DNA of 48,948 nt from Phycisphaerales bacterium. GTDB taxonomy: Bacteria; Planctomycetota; Phycisphaerae; Sedimentisphaerales; Anaerobacaceae. The position numbers and the translations under genes are program-made. Location: NCBI GenBank assembly GCA_020352215.1, contig CP070675.1:5582134-5631081 (forward strand), in the 5' to 3' direction. Shown here one piece after another: positions 41,264-48,948 of the stretch; the first letter of the stretch is position 1; every line of letters starts with the position of its first letter. The notes beneath the pieces were generated by a model that was not told where the DNA came from, searched no databases, and was given only the letters and a program-made list of their open reading frames with translations.

Positions 41264-42397
41264 TTAGCTGCCCCCATCCGGGTTCGGAAGAGCCGGAACG
41301 TTAGGCGTCGACTCCTGGCCGGGCGGATAGACAATACTGGCTGCTTCCTTGAGTGATTTGACGTACGCCTCGGCGATCTCGCCTTTTTTGCGATCTCGCA
41401 ACTTTTCAAGGATTCCGTCTTTCGCCTGCTCAAGTGGAACGACGCTGGAATCTTTGCGCTCGGCCACTTTCACTATGTGGTATCCAACCTCCGTTTCAAC
41501 AACGTCACTAATCTGCCCTGGCTGCAGTTCGAAGGCCGCCTGTTCGAAAGGTGGTACCATCTGACCTCTGCCGAAGAATCCCAGATCACCGCCATTTGCG
41601 CTCGACGTACAGCCGGAATGTGCTTTGGCCAATTCGGCAAAATCGGCACCGTCCTTGATCTGCTTCAGCAAGTCCTGAGCCTTTGCTTTGGCGGTTGCCT
41701 TGGCCTCGTTCGGGTCCGTGTTGGGGTCCGGCTTAATGAGAATGTGGCTGGCCCTTATCTGCTCTGGTGTCTCGAACTCCTTTGGGTTCTCTGAGTAATA
41801 CTTGCTGACTTGATCATCTGTGATGTCGATCTTTCCAGCCCACTCCGCCTGGAAAAGCTGTTCGTACCTCAAGCCCTTTCGAATCTCATGTCTTAGTTCC
41901 TCGAAGTCCCGACCGCTGCCCTCGATCCTTGCTTTCAGGTCTTCCAGCGACAACGGAGGCTTTTGCTGGGCTGCCATCTCCGTGAGCTTTTCCGTTACTC
42001 GTTCATCGGAAATCTCTATTCCGCTCTTATCTGCCTGCCCATCTAACAGCCGCTCAACGATCAGCCTGTCCAGAGTCTGTTGTCTGAGCTGGCTCTTGAG
42101 TTGCTCTGCAAACGCAGGTGGTAGTTGTGATGTTCTCGCAGCCATTCTTTGAAACTGTGCTTGGACCAGCTCGTCCACGCTGCTTTGCATAATATCAGCG
42201 CCGTTGATGGTAACGACAACGCTGTCAACCGGAGCCTGGGCGGCATCTGGCTCCGGCGCGTTGGCATCGCCTTCGGCGGGAGCCTTCGGGCGGCAGGCCA
42301 GACTAACGGCGACGATCAAAAGTGCAAAGTACCAGGCAAAAAGCAGGAAACGTTGCTTTTTGCCACTAGCTCCGGATTGACGCAAAAAATTCATCAT
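41264..42397 (-). CDS. PpiC-type peptidyl-prolyl isomerase lipoprotein (SurA/PrsA-like)
   Basis: This is a 377-residue protein from the first of two adjacent ATGs (42397), with AAAGGA 7 bases upstream; the frame itself is open to 42760. The N-terminus has a hydrophobic segment ending at a lipobox Cys (SLAC, about residue 35). A Pro/Ala-rich linker and a helical SurA-N-like region (about 60-210) follow, then a parvulin domain. In it, IRASHILIK, FAELAKAHSGC, GGDLGFFGRGQMVPPFE and VGYHIVKV are the family strands. It would be an extracytoplasmic chaperone and isomerase for exported proteins. It converges on nagB with 113 bases between the stops. A hairpin with a T-run lies in its leader. Confidence 0.9.
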   Translation of the reverse strand: MMNFLRQSGASGKKQRFLLFAWYFALLIVAVSLACRPKAPAEGDANAPEPDAAQAPVDSVVVTINGADIMQSSVDELVQAQFQRMAARTSQLPPAFAEQLKSQLRQQTLDRLIVERLLDGQADKSGIEISDERVTEKLTEMAAQQKPPLSLEDLKARIEGSGRDFEELRHEIRKGLRYEQLFQAEWAGKIDITDDQVSKYYSENPKEFETPEQIRASHILIKPDPNTDPNEAKATAKAKAQDLLKQIKDGADFAELAKAHSGCTSSANGGDLGFFGRGQMVPPFEQAAFELQPGQISDVVETEVGYHIVKVAERKDSSVVPLEQAKDGILEKLRDRKKGEIAEAYVKSLKEAASIVYPPGQESTPNVPALPNPDGGS

Positions 42398-42804
42398 GGC
42401 TTGTCCTTTCACAGACACTAAGCGCAAAAAAAAACCTTCGCCTAAGGCGAACAACCGTATTGTCGCACGAGTTTGCAGGTCTGTCAAGGCAATTCCGTCG
42501 AAAACGGACGTTCCGAAGACGACCGCTGAATTGGCCACCATAACAGTTCCCCGACAGGATTTCGACACCGTCAGCGTGCTTGTGTATGATTCACGGGGCC
42601 AAATCAATGACGTCGCATTTGGTGGGCCGGTGCAGACCGGCTCGGCAATACGCGGGCCGGCGAGAACACGCAGATACGGCTGTTTTCGGAGGACTTTGTT
42701 CTTGATAAGTCCGGGATTCTGGCTAATATTTAGCAACAGTCGCCACCAGTAGAGGCTCACGGTCTGACTTGGGCTTCGTAGCTGATGAGGTTGCAGAAAT
42801 TTGT
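42398..42804. other. 407-base gap between ppiC and the tRNA gene
   Basis: It holds a minus-strand terminator hairpin close to ppiC. Plus- and minus-strand open frames here lack recognisable protein features and overlap the ppiC leader. No promoter for ppiC was clear. The last 30 bases before 42805 should hold the tRNA promoter, which I could not define. Confidence 0.45.
42426..42451 (-). terminator. Intrinsic terminator or attenuator in the ppiC leader
   Basis: On the minus strand, a perfect 6-bp stem (TTCGCC/GGCGAA, 42437-42451, loop TTA) is followed by GG and a run of nine T (42426-42434). It is only 28 bases from the ppiC ATG, so it may end the carA transcript or attenuate ppiC. Confidence 0.65.
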
Positions 42805-42876
42805 GCCAACGTAGCTCAACGGTAGAGCTCTGGTTTTGTAAACCAGTGGTTGTCGGTTCGAATCCGACCGTTGGCT
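42805..42876 (+). tRNA. trnT: tRNA-Thr (anticodon UGU)
   Basis: A full cloverleaf can be drawn: acceptor arms GCCAACG and CGTTGGC (7 bp), D-arm GCTC/GAGC, and anticodon stem CTGGT/ACCAG with loop TTTGTAA, giving anticodon TGT. The variable loop has 5 bases, and the T-arm is GTCGG/CCGAC with TTCGAAT. The length is 72 with a T discriminator. The 3' CCA is not encoded (TTCA follows). It reads codon ACA and, by wobble, others. Confidence 0.97.
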
Positions 42877-42959
42877 TTCAGGTAGTCAGCGTGCATGGCC
42901 CAGCGGGAGGATGAGGTCATGGGTTCTCAACGAAGGTGGCAACCAGCGGCGAGGTCACG

Positions 42960-44081
42960 TCAATTCTTGCGGTGGTCCATGAGTTCGGTGAAGGTCTGAA
43001 ACAGATAGCTTGAGTCGTGGGGGCCGGGCGAAGCCTCGGGATGGTACTGAACGGAGAAGGCAGCAGACTTATCGCAGCGGAATCCCTCAAGCGTGTTGTC
43101 ATTTAGATTGAGGTGGGTCAGCTCAACGCCTTTGTCTTTCAGCGAATCCAAATCGACGCAAAAGCCATGATTTTGGCTGGTTATCTCAATCTTGCCCGTT
43201 CTCAAGTTCTTCACGGGGTGGTTAGCACCTCTGTGGCCGAACTTAAGCTTGTAGGTCGTGCCGCCCAGTGCGAGTGCCAGTATCTGGTGGCCGAGGCATA
43301 TCCCGAATATCGGTACTTTGCCCAGGAGTGCCCGCACACTGTCGACGGCGTAACTGACGGCCGAAGGATCGCCCGGACCATTACTCAAGAATACCCCATC
43401 GGGCCTCTGGGCCAGGACCTCTTCGGGCGGCGTCTGTGCAGGAACCACGGTCACATCACAACCGTGCGAACAGAGCAACCGCAGGATGTTGTGCTTGGTC
43501 CCGAAATCGAAGGCAGTGACCTTGTATGTACTTGTGGTTTTATACCGTCGATCGCCGAACACATCGATCACGCCTTGGTCCCAGTGGTACGGCTTTCTGA
43601 CGGTCGCCGTCTTAACTATGTCCCTTCCAACAAGACCCGGATAAGTTTTCAATTGCTCTGTGAGCTTCCTTACTCCAAGTGCTGTCGAGGAGATGATGCC
43701 TCTCATCGCACCTTCGGTCCGGATGTGCTTTACGAGTTTTCTCGTATCAATGCCCTCAAGGCCAACAACATTGTTCTTCTTCAGATACTCATCAAGGCTG
43801 CAAGCATTTCGCCAATTGCTTGGGTAATCACAATTCTCCTTCACAATAAAGCCTCGTGCGAAGATCTTCCTTGATTCCGAATCAATCCTGTTTGTCCCAT
43901 AGTTGCCGATTAGAGGATAGGTCATTGTGATTATTTGCTCGTTGTACGATGGGTCTGTCAGTATTTCCTGATAACCCGTCATGCTCGTGTTGAACACAAC
44001 CTCCCCACACTTCTGGCCCTTCGCGCCAAAAGCCTTGCCTTCGAACACCGTGCCGTCTTCAAGTAACAGAATAGCTTTCAC
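42960..44081 (-). CDS. carA: Carbamoyl phosphate synthase, small (glutaminase) subunit
   Basis: This is a 373-residue protein from the GTG at 44081. AGGA lies 9 bases before it and KAILLLEDGTVFEG is the usual N-terminus; the GTG at 44111 has no ribosome site. The class I amidotransferase triad is visible: GICLGHQ holds the nucleophile Cys, and the His is in QYHPEASPGP, followed by Asp/Glu. FGTKHNILR and SNGPGDP are also conserved. It supplies ammonia from glutamine to CarB. It lies after carB, 53 bases downstream, an order opposite to the common carAB arrangement. Confidence 0.97.
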   Translation of the reverse strand: MKAILLLEDGTVFEGKAFGAKGQKCGEVVFNTSMTGYQEILTDPSYNEQIITMTYPLIGNYGTNRIDSESRKIFARGFIVKENCDYPSNWRNACSLDEYLKKNNVVGLEGIDTRKLVKHIRTEGAMRGIISSTALGVRKLTEQLKTYPGLVGRDIVKTATVRKPYHWDQGVIDVFGDRRYKTTSTYKVTAFDFGTKHNILRLLCSHGCDVTVVPAQTPPEEVLAQRPDGVFLSNGPGDPSAVSYAVDSVRALLGKVPIFGICLGHQILALALGGTTYKLKFGHRGANHPVKNLRTGKIEITSQNHGFCVDLDSLKDKGVELTHLNLNDNTLEGFRCDKSAAFSVQYHPEASPGPHDSSYLFQTFTELMDHRKN

Positions 44082-44134
44082 TTGTGCGATTCCTGATAGC
44101 CGCGATTTCACGACTCGTTGTGAACAATGCCCTG

Positions 44135-47100
44135 CTATCGATAATACAATTGAATGGGCTTTACTCCAACTTTACTCTGTCTCAGCGCCTCAACGGCCTT
44201 GACCACAGCCTCGGCGCCTCTGATTGTTGTCACGTAGGGTATCTGCCTGTCGAGCGCAGTTCTTCTGATCGAGAACGAGTCTATTATCGACTGTCTTCCG
44301 ACGGTCGTATTGATGATCAAGTCGATCTTGCCGTTTATGATTGAGTCAACAATGTGTGGTCTGCCTTCGGTGATCTTCAGGACGAACTCAGAGGGAATAT
44401 TATTGTTGATGAATTCAATGCACGTACCCTTGGTGGCGACGATTGAAAAACCAACCGCCCTTAGCCTTCGCGCGAGTTCGACGGCCCTTTTTTTGTCGCC
44501 GTCCTTTACGCTTAGAAGAACATGGCCGGTAGTTGGAAGGCTGTTACCGGCTGCTATTTGAGACTTTGCAAACGCAATACCGAAGTCATCCGAGATCCCC
44601 ATCACCTCGCCGGTCGAGAGCATCTCGGGGCCGAGCAGCGTGTCCATGCCGGGGAACTTCAGAAAGGGAAATACCGCTTCTTTTACGGCATAGTGACTGC
44701 GCTGGACTTCTCTGGTGAACTTGAGCTCGTCCAGCGTCATCCCCGTCATGACTTTTGCCGCCAGCTTTGCAAGAGGCACTCCAATAGCCTTGCTGACAAA
44801 CGGGATTGTGCGAGACGCCCGCGGATTGACTTCGAGTATGTAGACCTTGTCATCTTTGACCGCGAATTGGATGTTAATCAGGCCCTTGACCTTCAGTTCC
44901 AGAGCCAGGAGCTTCGTCTGTCGCTTGATCTCGGCCAGAATCTCTTTCTTTATCGAGACCGGGGGCAGTGAACAGGCGCTATCGCCGGAGTGCACGCCGG
45001 CCTCTTCTATGTGCTCCATTATCCCGCCGATCACCACCCTATTGCCGTCGCAGATAGCGTCGACGTCCAGCTCGGTCGCATCGTCGAGGAATTTGTCGAT
45101 CAGAATTGGGTGCTCACCGGAGGCCTCGATGGCATCATCAACGCAGGCCTTGAGCGTGTGCTCATCGTAAGCAATCTCCATGGCCCGGCCACCCAGCACG
45201 AATGACGGCCGGATGAGCACCGGGAAGCCGAGCTTTGCGGCGATTTTCATCGTCTGATTGTACGTCGTTGCCGTACCACTTTCGGGCTGGCGCAGGCCAA
45301 GCTTATGAACCAGCCTGTTGAACCTCCTGCGGTTCTCCGCGCGATCGATACTATCGGGTGAGGTGCCGATTATCCTCACCCCTGCTTTTTCCAAGGGAAC
45401 CGCCAGTTTCAGAGGGGTCTGGCCCCCGAACTGTACTATCACGCCGTCCGGACTTTCCTTTTCGACGATGGACATGACATCTTCAAATGTGAGCGGCTCA
45501 AAATACAGCCTGTCGGAGGTGTCGTAGTCGGTGCTGACCGTCTCAGGATTGCAGTTGACCATTATCGACTCAACAGCAATCTCCTTCATCGCAAAGGCAG
45601 CATGAACGCAGCAATAATCGAACTCGATTCCCTGGCCTATGCGGTTGGGGCCCCCGCCAAGGATGACGACCTTGCGTCTTTTCGTGGGATTAGCCTCGCA
45701 CTCACTCTCGAAGGTGGAGTAAAGATATGGCGTTGCCGCCTCGAATTCCGCCCCGCAGGTATCGACCATTTTGTAGACGGCGTTCACTCCAATCGCTTGC
45801 CGTTGCTTTCTCAGTTGGCGTTCGTCCACCCGCAGCAAATCTGCCAGATATCTATCGCTGAAGCCGTATTCCTTGGCCCGGATGAAATCGCTGCGTCTGA
45901 GTTTAGCAGGATCGCTGCGCTTGATTTTGTCTTCAAGTCTAATGATGTCTCTTATGTTGTTCAGATACCACGGGTCGATCTTGGTCAGCGCGAAAATGTC
46001 CGCGACCGACATCTTTCGCCTGATTGCCTCGGCCACATACCATATCTTGTCCCAGCGGTTGCTTCTGAGCCTCTCCTTCAGCCTGTTTGCGGACAGCCTC
46101 TTCTCTGTATGTTTGCCGTCGAGGGAATAGCGGTCGATCTCAAGAGACCTTATGGCTTTCTGCAGCGCCTCCTTGAATGTCCTGCCGATGGCCATCGCCT
46201 CGCCAACAGACTTCATCTGTACGGTCAACTCCGGATTGGTCTCCGGGAATTTTTCAAAGGTGAATCTGGGCCACTTGACTACACAGTAGTCAATAGTCGG
46301 CTCGAAGCAAGCTGGTGTCTTCTTAGTTATGTCGTTGGGAATCTCGTCAAGCGTATAGCCTACCGCCAGCAGCGAAGCTATCTTGGCAATGGGAAAGCCC
46401 GTCGCTTTGGAAGCAAGAGCAGAGCTTCTGGAAACGCGAGGGTTCATCTCAATGACGTAGAGTTTGCCCGTGCCCGGATGGACGGCGAATTGTATGTTCG
46501 ACCCACCAGTTTCCACACCGATTGCTCTTATGATCTTCAGCGCCGCATCGCGCATGATCTGGTATTCCTTGTCGGTGAGCGTTTGGGCCGGGGCGACCGT
46601 AATGCTGTCACCGGTGTGGATCCCCATTGGGTCAAGGTTCTCGATGGGGCAGACTATGACGACGTTGTCCTTCCTGTCCCTCATTACCTCGAGTTCGTAC
46701 TCTTTCCAGCCTATAACGGACTCTTCAACAAGAACTTCGCACCTTGGGCTCAGGCTCAAGCCCCAGTGAATGTATTCGTCGTACTCCGCCGTGTTGTAGG
46801 CGACGTTTCCACCGGTTCCGCCGAGTGTGTAGGAGGGACGTATAATTGCAGGGAACTTGACATAATCGATGATCTGCTGTGCCTCTTGCCACGAATGGGC
46901 GTATCCGCTTCTTGGCACCTCAAGCCCGCAGTCCTGTATGATCTTCTTGAACCGGTCGCGCTCCTCGGCCCTCTTTATCGATCTCAGGTTGGCTCCAAGC
47001 ATGCGGACATTGTATCTTCTCAACACCCCGCTCTCGGCGAGGGCAACTGCCGTGTTCAAGCCGGTCTGTCCGCCCAATGTTGGCAGAAGGCTGTCCGGCT

Positions 47101-47344
47101 TCTCCCTGGCGATCACCTTTTGGACGATCTCAGGCGTAATCGGCTCGATGTATGTCCTGTATGCTATCTCCGGGTCCGTCATTATCGTGGCCGGATTGCT
47201 ATTCACCAGGATGACCTTATAGCCTTCTTTGCTCAGCACCTTGCAGGCCTGCGTACCGGAATAGTCAAACTCACAGCCCTGACCGATCACAATCGGGCCC
47301 GAGCCTACTATCATTATCTTGTGTATGTCTCTGCGTTTTGGCAT
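44135..47344 (-). CDS. carB: Carbamoyl phosphate synthase, large subunit
   Basis: This is a 1069-residue protein of full family length. It has two homologous halves, each with [10 protein letters not shown] or [14 protein letters not shown] starts and an ATP-grasp fold. The first half shows [11 protein letters not shown] and [16 protein letters not shown]; the second [11 protein letters not shown] and EVNPRASRT. The C-terminal methylglyoxal-synthase-like allosteric domain (about 935-1069) starts with [12 protein letters not shown] and ends [12 protein letters not shown]. It makes carbamoyl phosphate for arginine and pyrimidines. It follows gltD by 59 bases and may share its transcript. Confidence 0.97.
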   Translation of the reverse strand: MPKRRDIHKIMIVGSGPIVIGQGCEFDYSGTQACKVLSKEGYKVILVNSNPATIMTDPEIAYRTYIEPITPEIVQKVIAREKPDSLLPTLGGQTGLNTAVALAESGVLRRYNVRMLGANLRSIKRAEERDRFKKIIQDCGLEVPRSGYAHSWQEAQQIIDYVKFPAIIRPSYTLGGTGGNVAYNTAEYDEYIHWGLSLSPRCEVLVEESVIGWKEYELEVMRDRKDNVVIVCPIENLDPMGIHTGDSITVAPAQTLTDKEYQIMRDAALKIIRAIGVETGGSNIQFAVHPGTGKLYVIEMNPRVSRSSALASKATGFPIAKIASLLAVGYTLDEIPNDITKKTPACFEPTIDYCVVKWPRFTFEKFPETNPELTVQMKSVGEAMAIGRTFKEALQKAIRSLEIDRYSLDGKHTEKRLSANRLKERLRSNRWDKIWYVAEAIRRKMSVADIFALTKIDPWYLNNIRDIIRLEDKIKRSDPAKLRRSDFIRAKEYGFSDRYLADLLRVDERQLRKQRQAIGVNAVYKMVDTCGAEFEAATPYLYSTFESECEANPTKRRKVVILGGGPNRIGQGIEFDYCCVHAAFAMKEIAVESIMVNCNPETVSTDYDTSDRLYFEPLTFEDVMSIVEKESPDGVIVQFGGQTPLKLAVPLEKAGVRIIGTSPDSIDRAENRRRFNRLVHKLGLRQPESGTATTYNQTMKIAAKLGFPVLIRPSFVLGGRAMEIAYDEHTLKACVDDAIEASGEHPILIDKFLDDATELDVDAICDGNRVVIGGIMEHIEEAGVHSGDSACSLPPVSIKKEILAEIKRQTKLLALELKVKGLINIQFAVKDDKVYILEVNPRASRTIPFVSKAIGVPLAKLAAKVMTGMTLDELKFTREVQRSHYAVKEAVFPFLKFPGMDTLLGPEMLSTGEVMGISDDFGIAFAKSQIAAGNSLPTTGHVLLSVKDGDKKRAVELARRLRAVGFSIVATKGTCIEFINNNIPSEFVLKITEGRPHIVDSIINGKIDLIINTTVGRQSIIDSFSIRRTALDRQIPYVTTIRGAEAVVKAVEALRQSKVGVKPIQLYYR

Positions 47345-47403
47345 CGTCGCATTCCAGCGGTCTCGCCCCGGCTAATATCTGTCACGGGCTGAGGTTCCTT
47401 CTC

Positions 47404-48843
47404 TTACGTGGTTCCGCGCAGCCACTCGTCGATTGCTGCTGCCGCTTCTCGGCCGCTCTTGATCGCGCTGACGACCAGAGAAGCGCCGCGGACTGCGTCG
47501 CCGGCGGCAAATACCCAAGGCTCACGGCTCTGGCAGTTGTTAACAACAATATTGCCCTTTCCGTCAAGCTGCAGGCCGAGTTTATCGACCAAGCCCTCGT
47601 GGGCTACATGCAGAAAGCCAAGAGCCAAGAGCACCAGATCGACGTCAATGGTCAGATCAGTTCCCTGCAGCTCTTTTATCTTCCAGCCGTCTGGCTTTTC
47701 TATCCATTCGACCTTGCAAGCGTTGAGCTGCCCGACGCGAGTCTCATAGCCGGAGAATTTCTTGGTCATTACGGACCACAGCCGCTCACAGCCTTCTTCG
47801 TGGGATGAAGATGTCCGCATCGTTCGCGGCCACATGGGCCATGGTGTATCCGCGGGTCGAATATCGGGAGGCTTCGGCAAAATCTCCAACTGATATATTT
47901 TCTTTGCCCCTTGGCGGCGAGCTGTCCCCACACAGTCACTACCTGTGTCACCTCCGCCTATTACTGCCACAACTTTATCTTTGGCGGTCGTCATGGGACG
48001 GCCTGCCTCGCCGGACTCATCTGCTGGTTCGCCGGAGCAGAGCCTGTTCTGTGCCATCAGATAGTCCATGGCAAAGACAATGTTGTCATAGCCTCTGCCT
48101 GTAACAGCAAGGTCCCTGGGGTGACGAGCACCCATAGCCAGGCAGACGCAATCGAACATCTTACGGAGATATCCGGGCGAGATGTCTTCTCCCACATCCA
48201 CTCCGGTCTGAAATTCGACACCTTCAGCGGTTAGCTGATCGAGCCTGCGCTCCAGGATGTGTTTTTCCAGCTTGAAGTCCGGAATCCCATAGCGCAACAT
48301 CCCGCCGACGCGCTCGTCTTTTTCGAATACGACGACATCATGCCCAGCCCTCGCCAGCTGTTGCGCAGCCGCCAAACCCGCAGGGCCGGAGCCTATGACC
48401 GCCACCCTTTTGCCCGTTTTTTTCGGCGGTGGCAGAGGTTTGATCCAGCCCTGTTCGAACCCGCGTTCCACAACCTGCAATTCGATCTGCCGAATCAACA
48501 CAGGGTCGTCGTTGATCGAGAGTGTGCACGCGGTCTCACACGGTGCTGGACAGATCCGGCCGGTGATTTCCGGAAAATTGTTCGTCAAGTGCAGCAGTTG
48601 ACACGCCTTCTCCCAACGGTCCTTATATACCAACTCATTGAGATCAGGAATGCAGTTCTCGAGTGGACAGCCGGCCCCGTGGCAGAAAGGTATTCCGCAA
48701 TTCATGCATCTGGCTGCCTGCTCACGAAGCTCATCTGGTGTGAGCGGCAGGTCAAGTTCATTGAAATCGTGGATGCGCTCTTCAATTGGCCTGTGCCCGA
48801 CAGGGCGGCGTTTGTATTTGAGAAAACCTCTTGGCTCAACCAT
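47404..48843 (-). CDS. gltD: Glutamate synthase, small subunit
   Basis: This is a 479-residue protein of the GltD family. It has GFLKYKRRPVGHRP at the start, [4Fe-4S] Cys sets CMNCGIPFCHGAGCPLENC and CPAPCETACTL, an FAD motif GSGPAGLAAAQQ, NAD(P) motif GGGDTGSDCVG, the TSSSHEEGCER stretch typical of GltD, and a C-terminal AAGDAVRGAS. It passes electrons from NADPH to GltB. Its ATG overlaps the gltB stop by one base (TAATG), so the two are translationally coupled. It is a paralogue of the NfnB-like protein at 11298-12707. Confidence 0.97.
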   Translation of the reverse strand: MVEPRGFLKYKRRPVGHRPIEERIHDFNELDLPLTPDELREQAARCMNCGIPFCHGAGCPLENCIPDLNELVYKDRWEKACQLLHLTNNFPEITGRICPAPCETACTLSINDDPVLIRQIELQVVERGFEQGWIKPLPPPKKTGKRVAVIGSGPAGLAAAQQLARAGHDVVVFEKDERVGGMLRYGIPDFKLEKHILERRLDQLTAEGVEFQTGVDVGEDISPGYLRKMFDCVCLAMGARHPRDLAVTGRGYDNIVFAMDYLMAQNRLCSGEPADESGEAGRPMTTAKDKVVAVIGGGDTGSDCVGTARRQGAKKIYQLEILPKPPDIRPADTPWPMWPRTMRTSSSHEEGCERLWSVMTKKFSGYETRVGQLNACKVEWIEKPDGWKIKELQGTDLTIDVDLVLLALGFLHVAHEGLVDKLGLQLDGKGNIVVNNCQSREPWVFAAGDAVRGASLVVSAIKSGREAAAAIDEWLRGTT

Positions 48844-48948
48844 TAGCGGAACACCTCCTCGGTTGCGGGCGTTGTCTCGGTATCCCGCTGTTCGGCCGCC
48901 CGCATCTTCTCCAGAGCCTTTCGGTAGTCTATCGGCATCACCTTCACG
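48843..48948 (-). CDS. gltB: Glutamate synthase, large subunit (C-terminal end only)
   Basis: Only the last 34 codons are in the window. The frame gives VKVMPIDYRKALEKM and a polar tail ending EEVFR then TAA. A VKVMP(x)DY stretch close to the C-terminus, with gltD overlapping by one base, identifies it as gltB. The gene continues beyond the right edge. Confidence 0.85.
   Translation of the reverse strand, partial: VKVMPIDYRKALEKMRAAEQRDTETTPATEEVFR

Noticed and set aside
42396..42752. 118-codon plus-strand frame upstream of the tRNA gene
   Set aside because: It starts opposite the ppiC ribosome site and is basic and low in structure, with no recognisable family.
43113..43874. Plus-strand open frame of 253 codons opposite carA
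   Set aside because: Antisense to the conserved amidotransferase domain; no independent support.
45602..47392. Plus-strand open frame of 596 codons opposite carB
   Set aside because: It lies entirely antisense to carB, which has full-length family motifs. The amino-acid content has no recognisable domain, so it is a codon-bias shadow.

Overview
The window reads as a bacterial chromosome segment, most likely from an anaerobic member of the Planctomycetota (Phycisphaerae, Sedimentisphaerales-like). I infer this from the combination of genes, not from a marker gene. The supporting genes are a PEP-CTERM protein carrying a P domain, a BlaI/M56 pair with long extracytoplasmic extensions, a DUF4954 protein, a Tat-exported sugar-phosphate-isomerase-like protein, a flippase-linked mannosyltransferase, NuoE/NuoF/Nfn-type electron-transfer subunits and a split-Soret cytochrome-like protein. 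No phage, insertion sequence or CRISPR array was seen. Gene density is normal, and genes lie on both strands in short operons.

Layout. 1-1950 (+): a multihaem cytochrome c cut by the left edge, and a membrane cytochrome b. 2151-4815 (+): a Gfo/Idh/MocA oxidoreductase and an NCS1-type permease. 5155-8551 (+): a lipoprotein with a discoidin-like domain, a TIGR03663-type glycosyltransferase and an ApbE-like protein, joined by stop/start overlaps. 8604-11050 (-): DUF1015 protein and a class V aminotransferase. 11298-17647 (-): a four-gene NuoE-NuoF-(NuoG/NfnA fusion)-NfnB cluster, the most interesting locus here. 18075-20586 (-): rmuC, thioredoxin and thioredoxin reductase. 20756-24244 (+): HAD phosphatase, homocysteine methyltransferase-like protein, ASCH protein and APC permease. 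24403-25977 (-): a degenerate amidase-like membrane protein and purE. 26079-29559 (+): MEMO1-family protein, TrpB2 and an outer-membrane barrel. 29835-30722 (-): Tat-exported TIM-barrel protein. 31090-34167 (+): ParA fused to a glycogen-binding (CBM48/AMPK) domain, the PEP-CTERM protein and the split-Soret-like lipoprotein. 34246-37859 (-): BlaI and a three-part M56 fusion, with a clear BlaI-type operator. 38281-41150 (+): DUF4954 protein and NagB. 41264-42397 (-): PpiC lipoprotein. 42805-42876 (+): tRNA-Thr(UGU). 42960-48948 (-): gltB (3' end), gltD, carB and carA, with carB before carA.

How the genes work together. Three themes recur. The first is redox balancing: NAD(H)/NADP(H)/ferredoxin exchange by the Nuo/Nfn cluster, thioredoxin turnover, multihaem and split-Soret cytochromes, and ApbE flavinylation. 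The second is nitrogen and one-carbon assimilation: glutamate synthase, carbamoyl phosphate synthase, the serine/glyoxylate-type aminotransferase, TrpB2 and the methyltransferase. The third is envelope sensing and amino-sugar handling: BlaI/M56, the amidase-like protein, and DUF4954 with NagB. All functions are read from sequence motifs recognised by eye; no database search was run.
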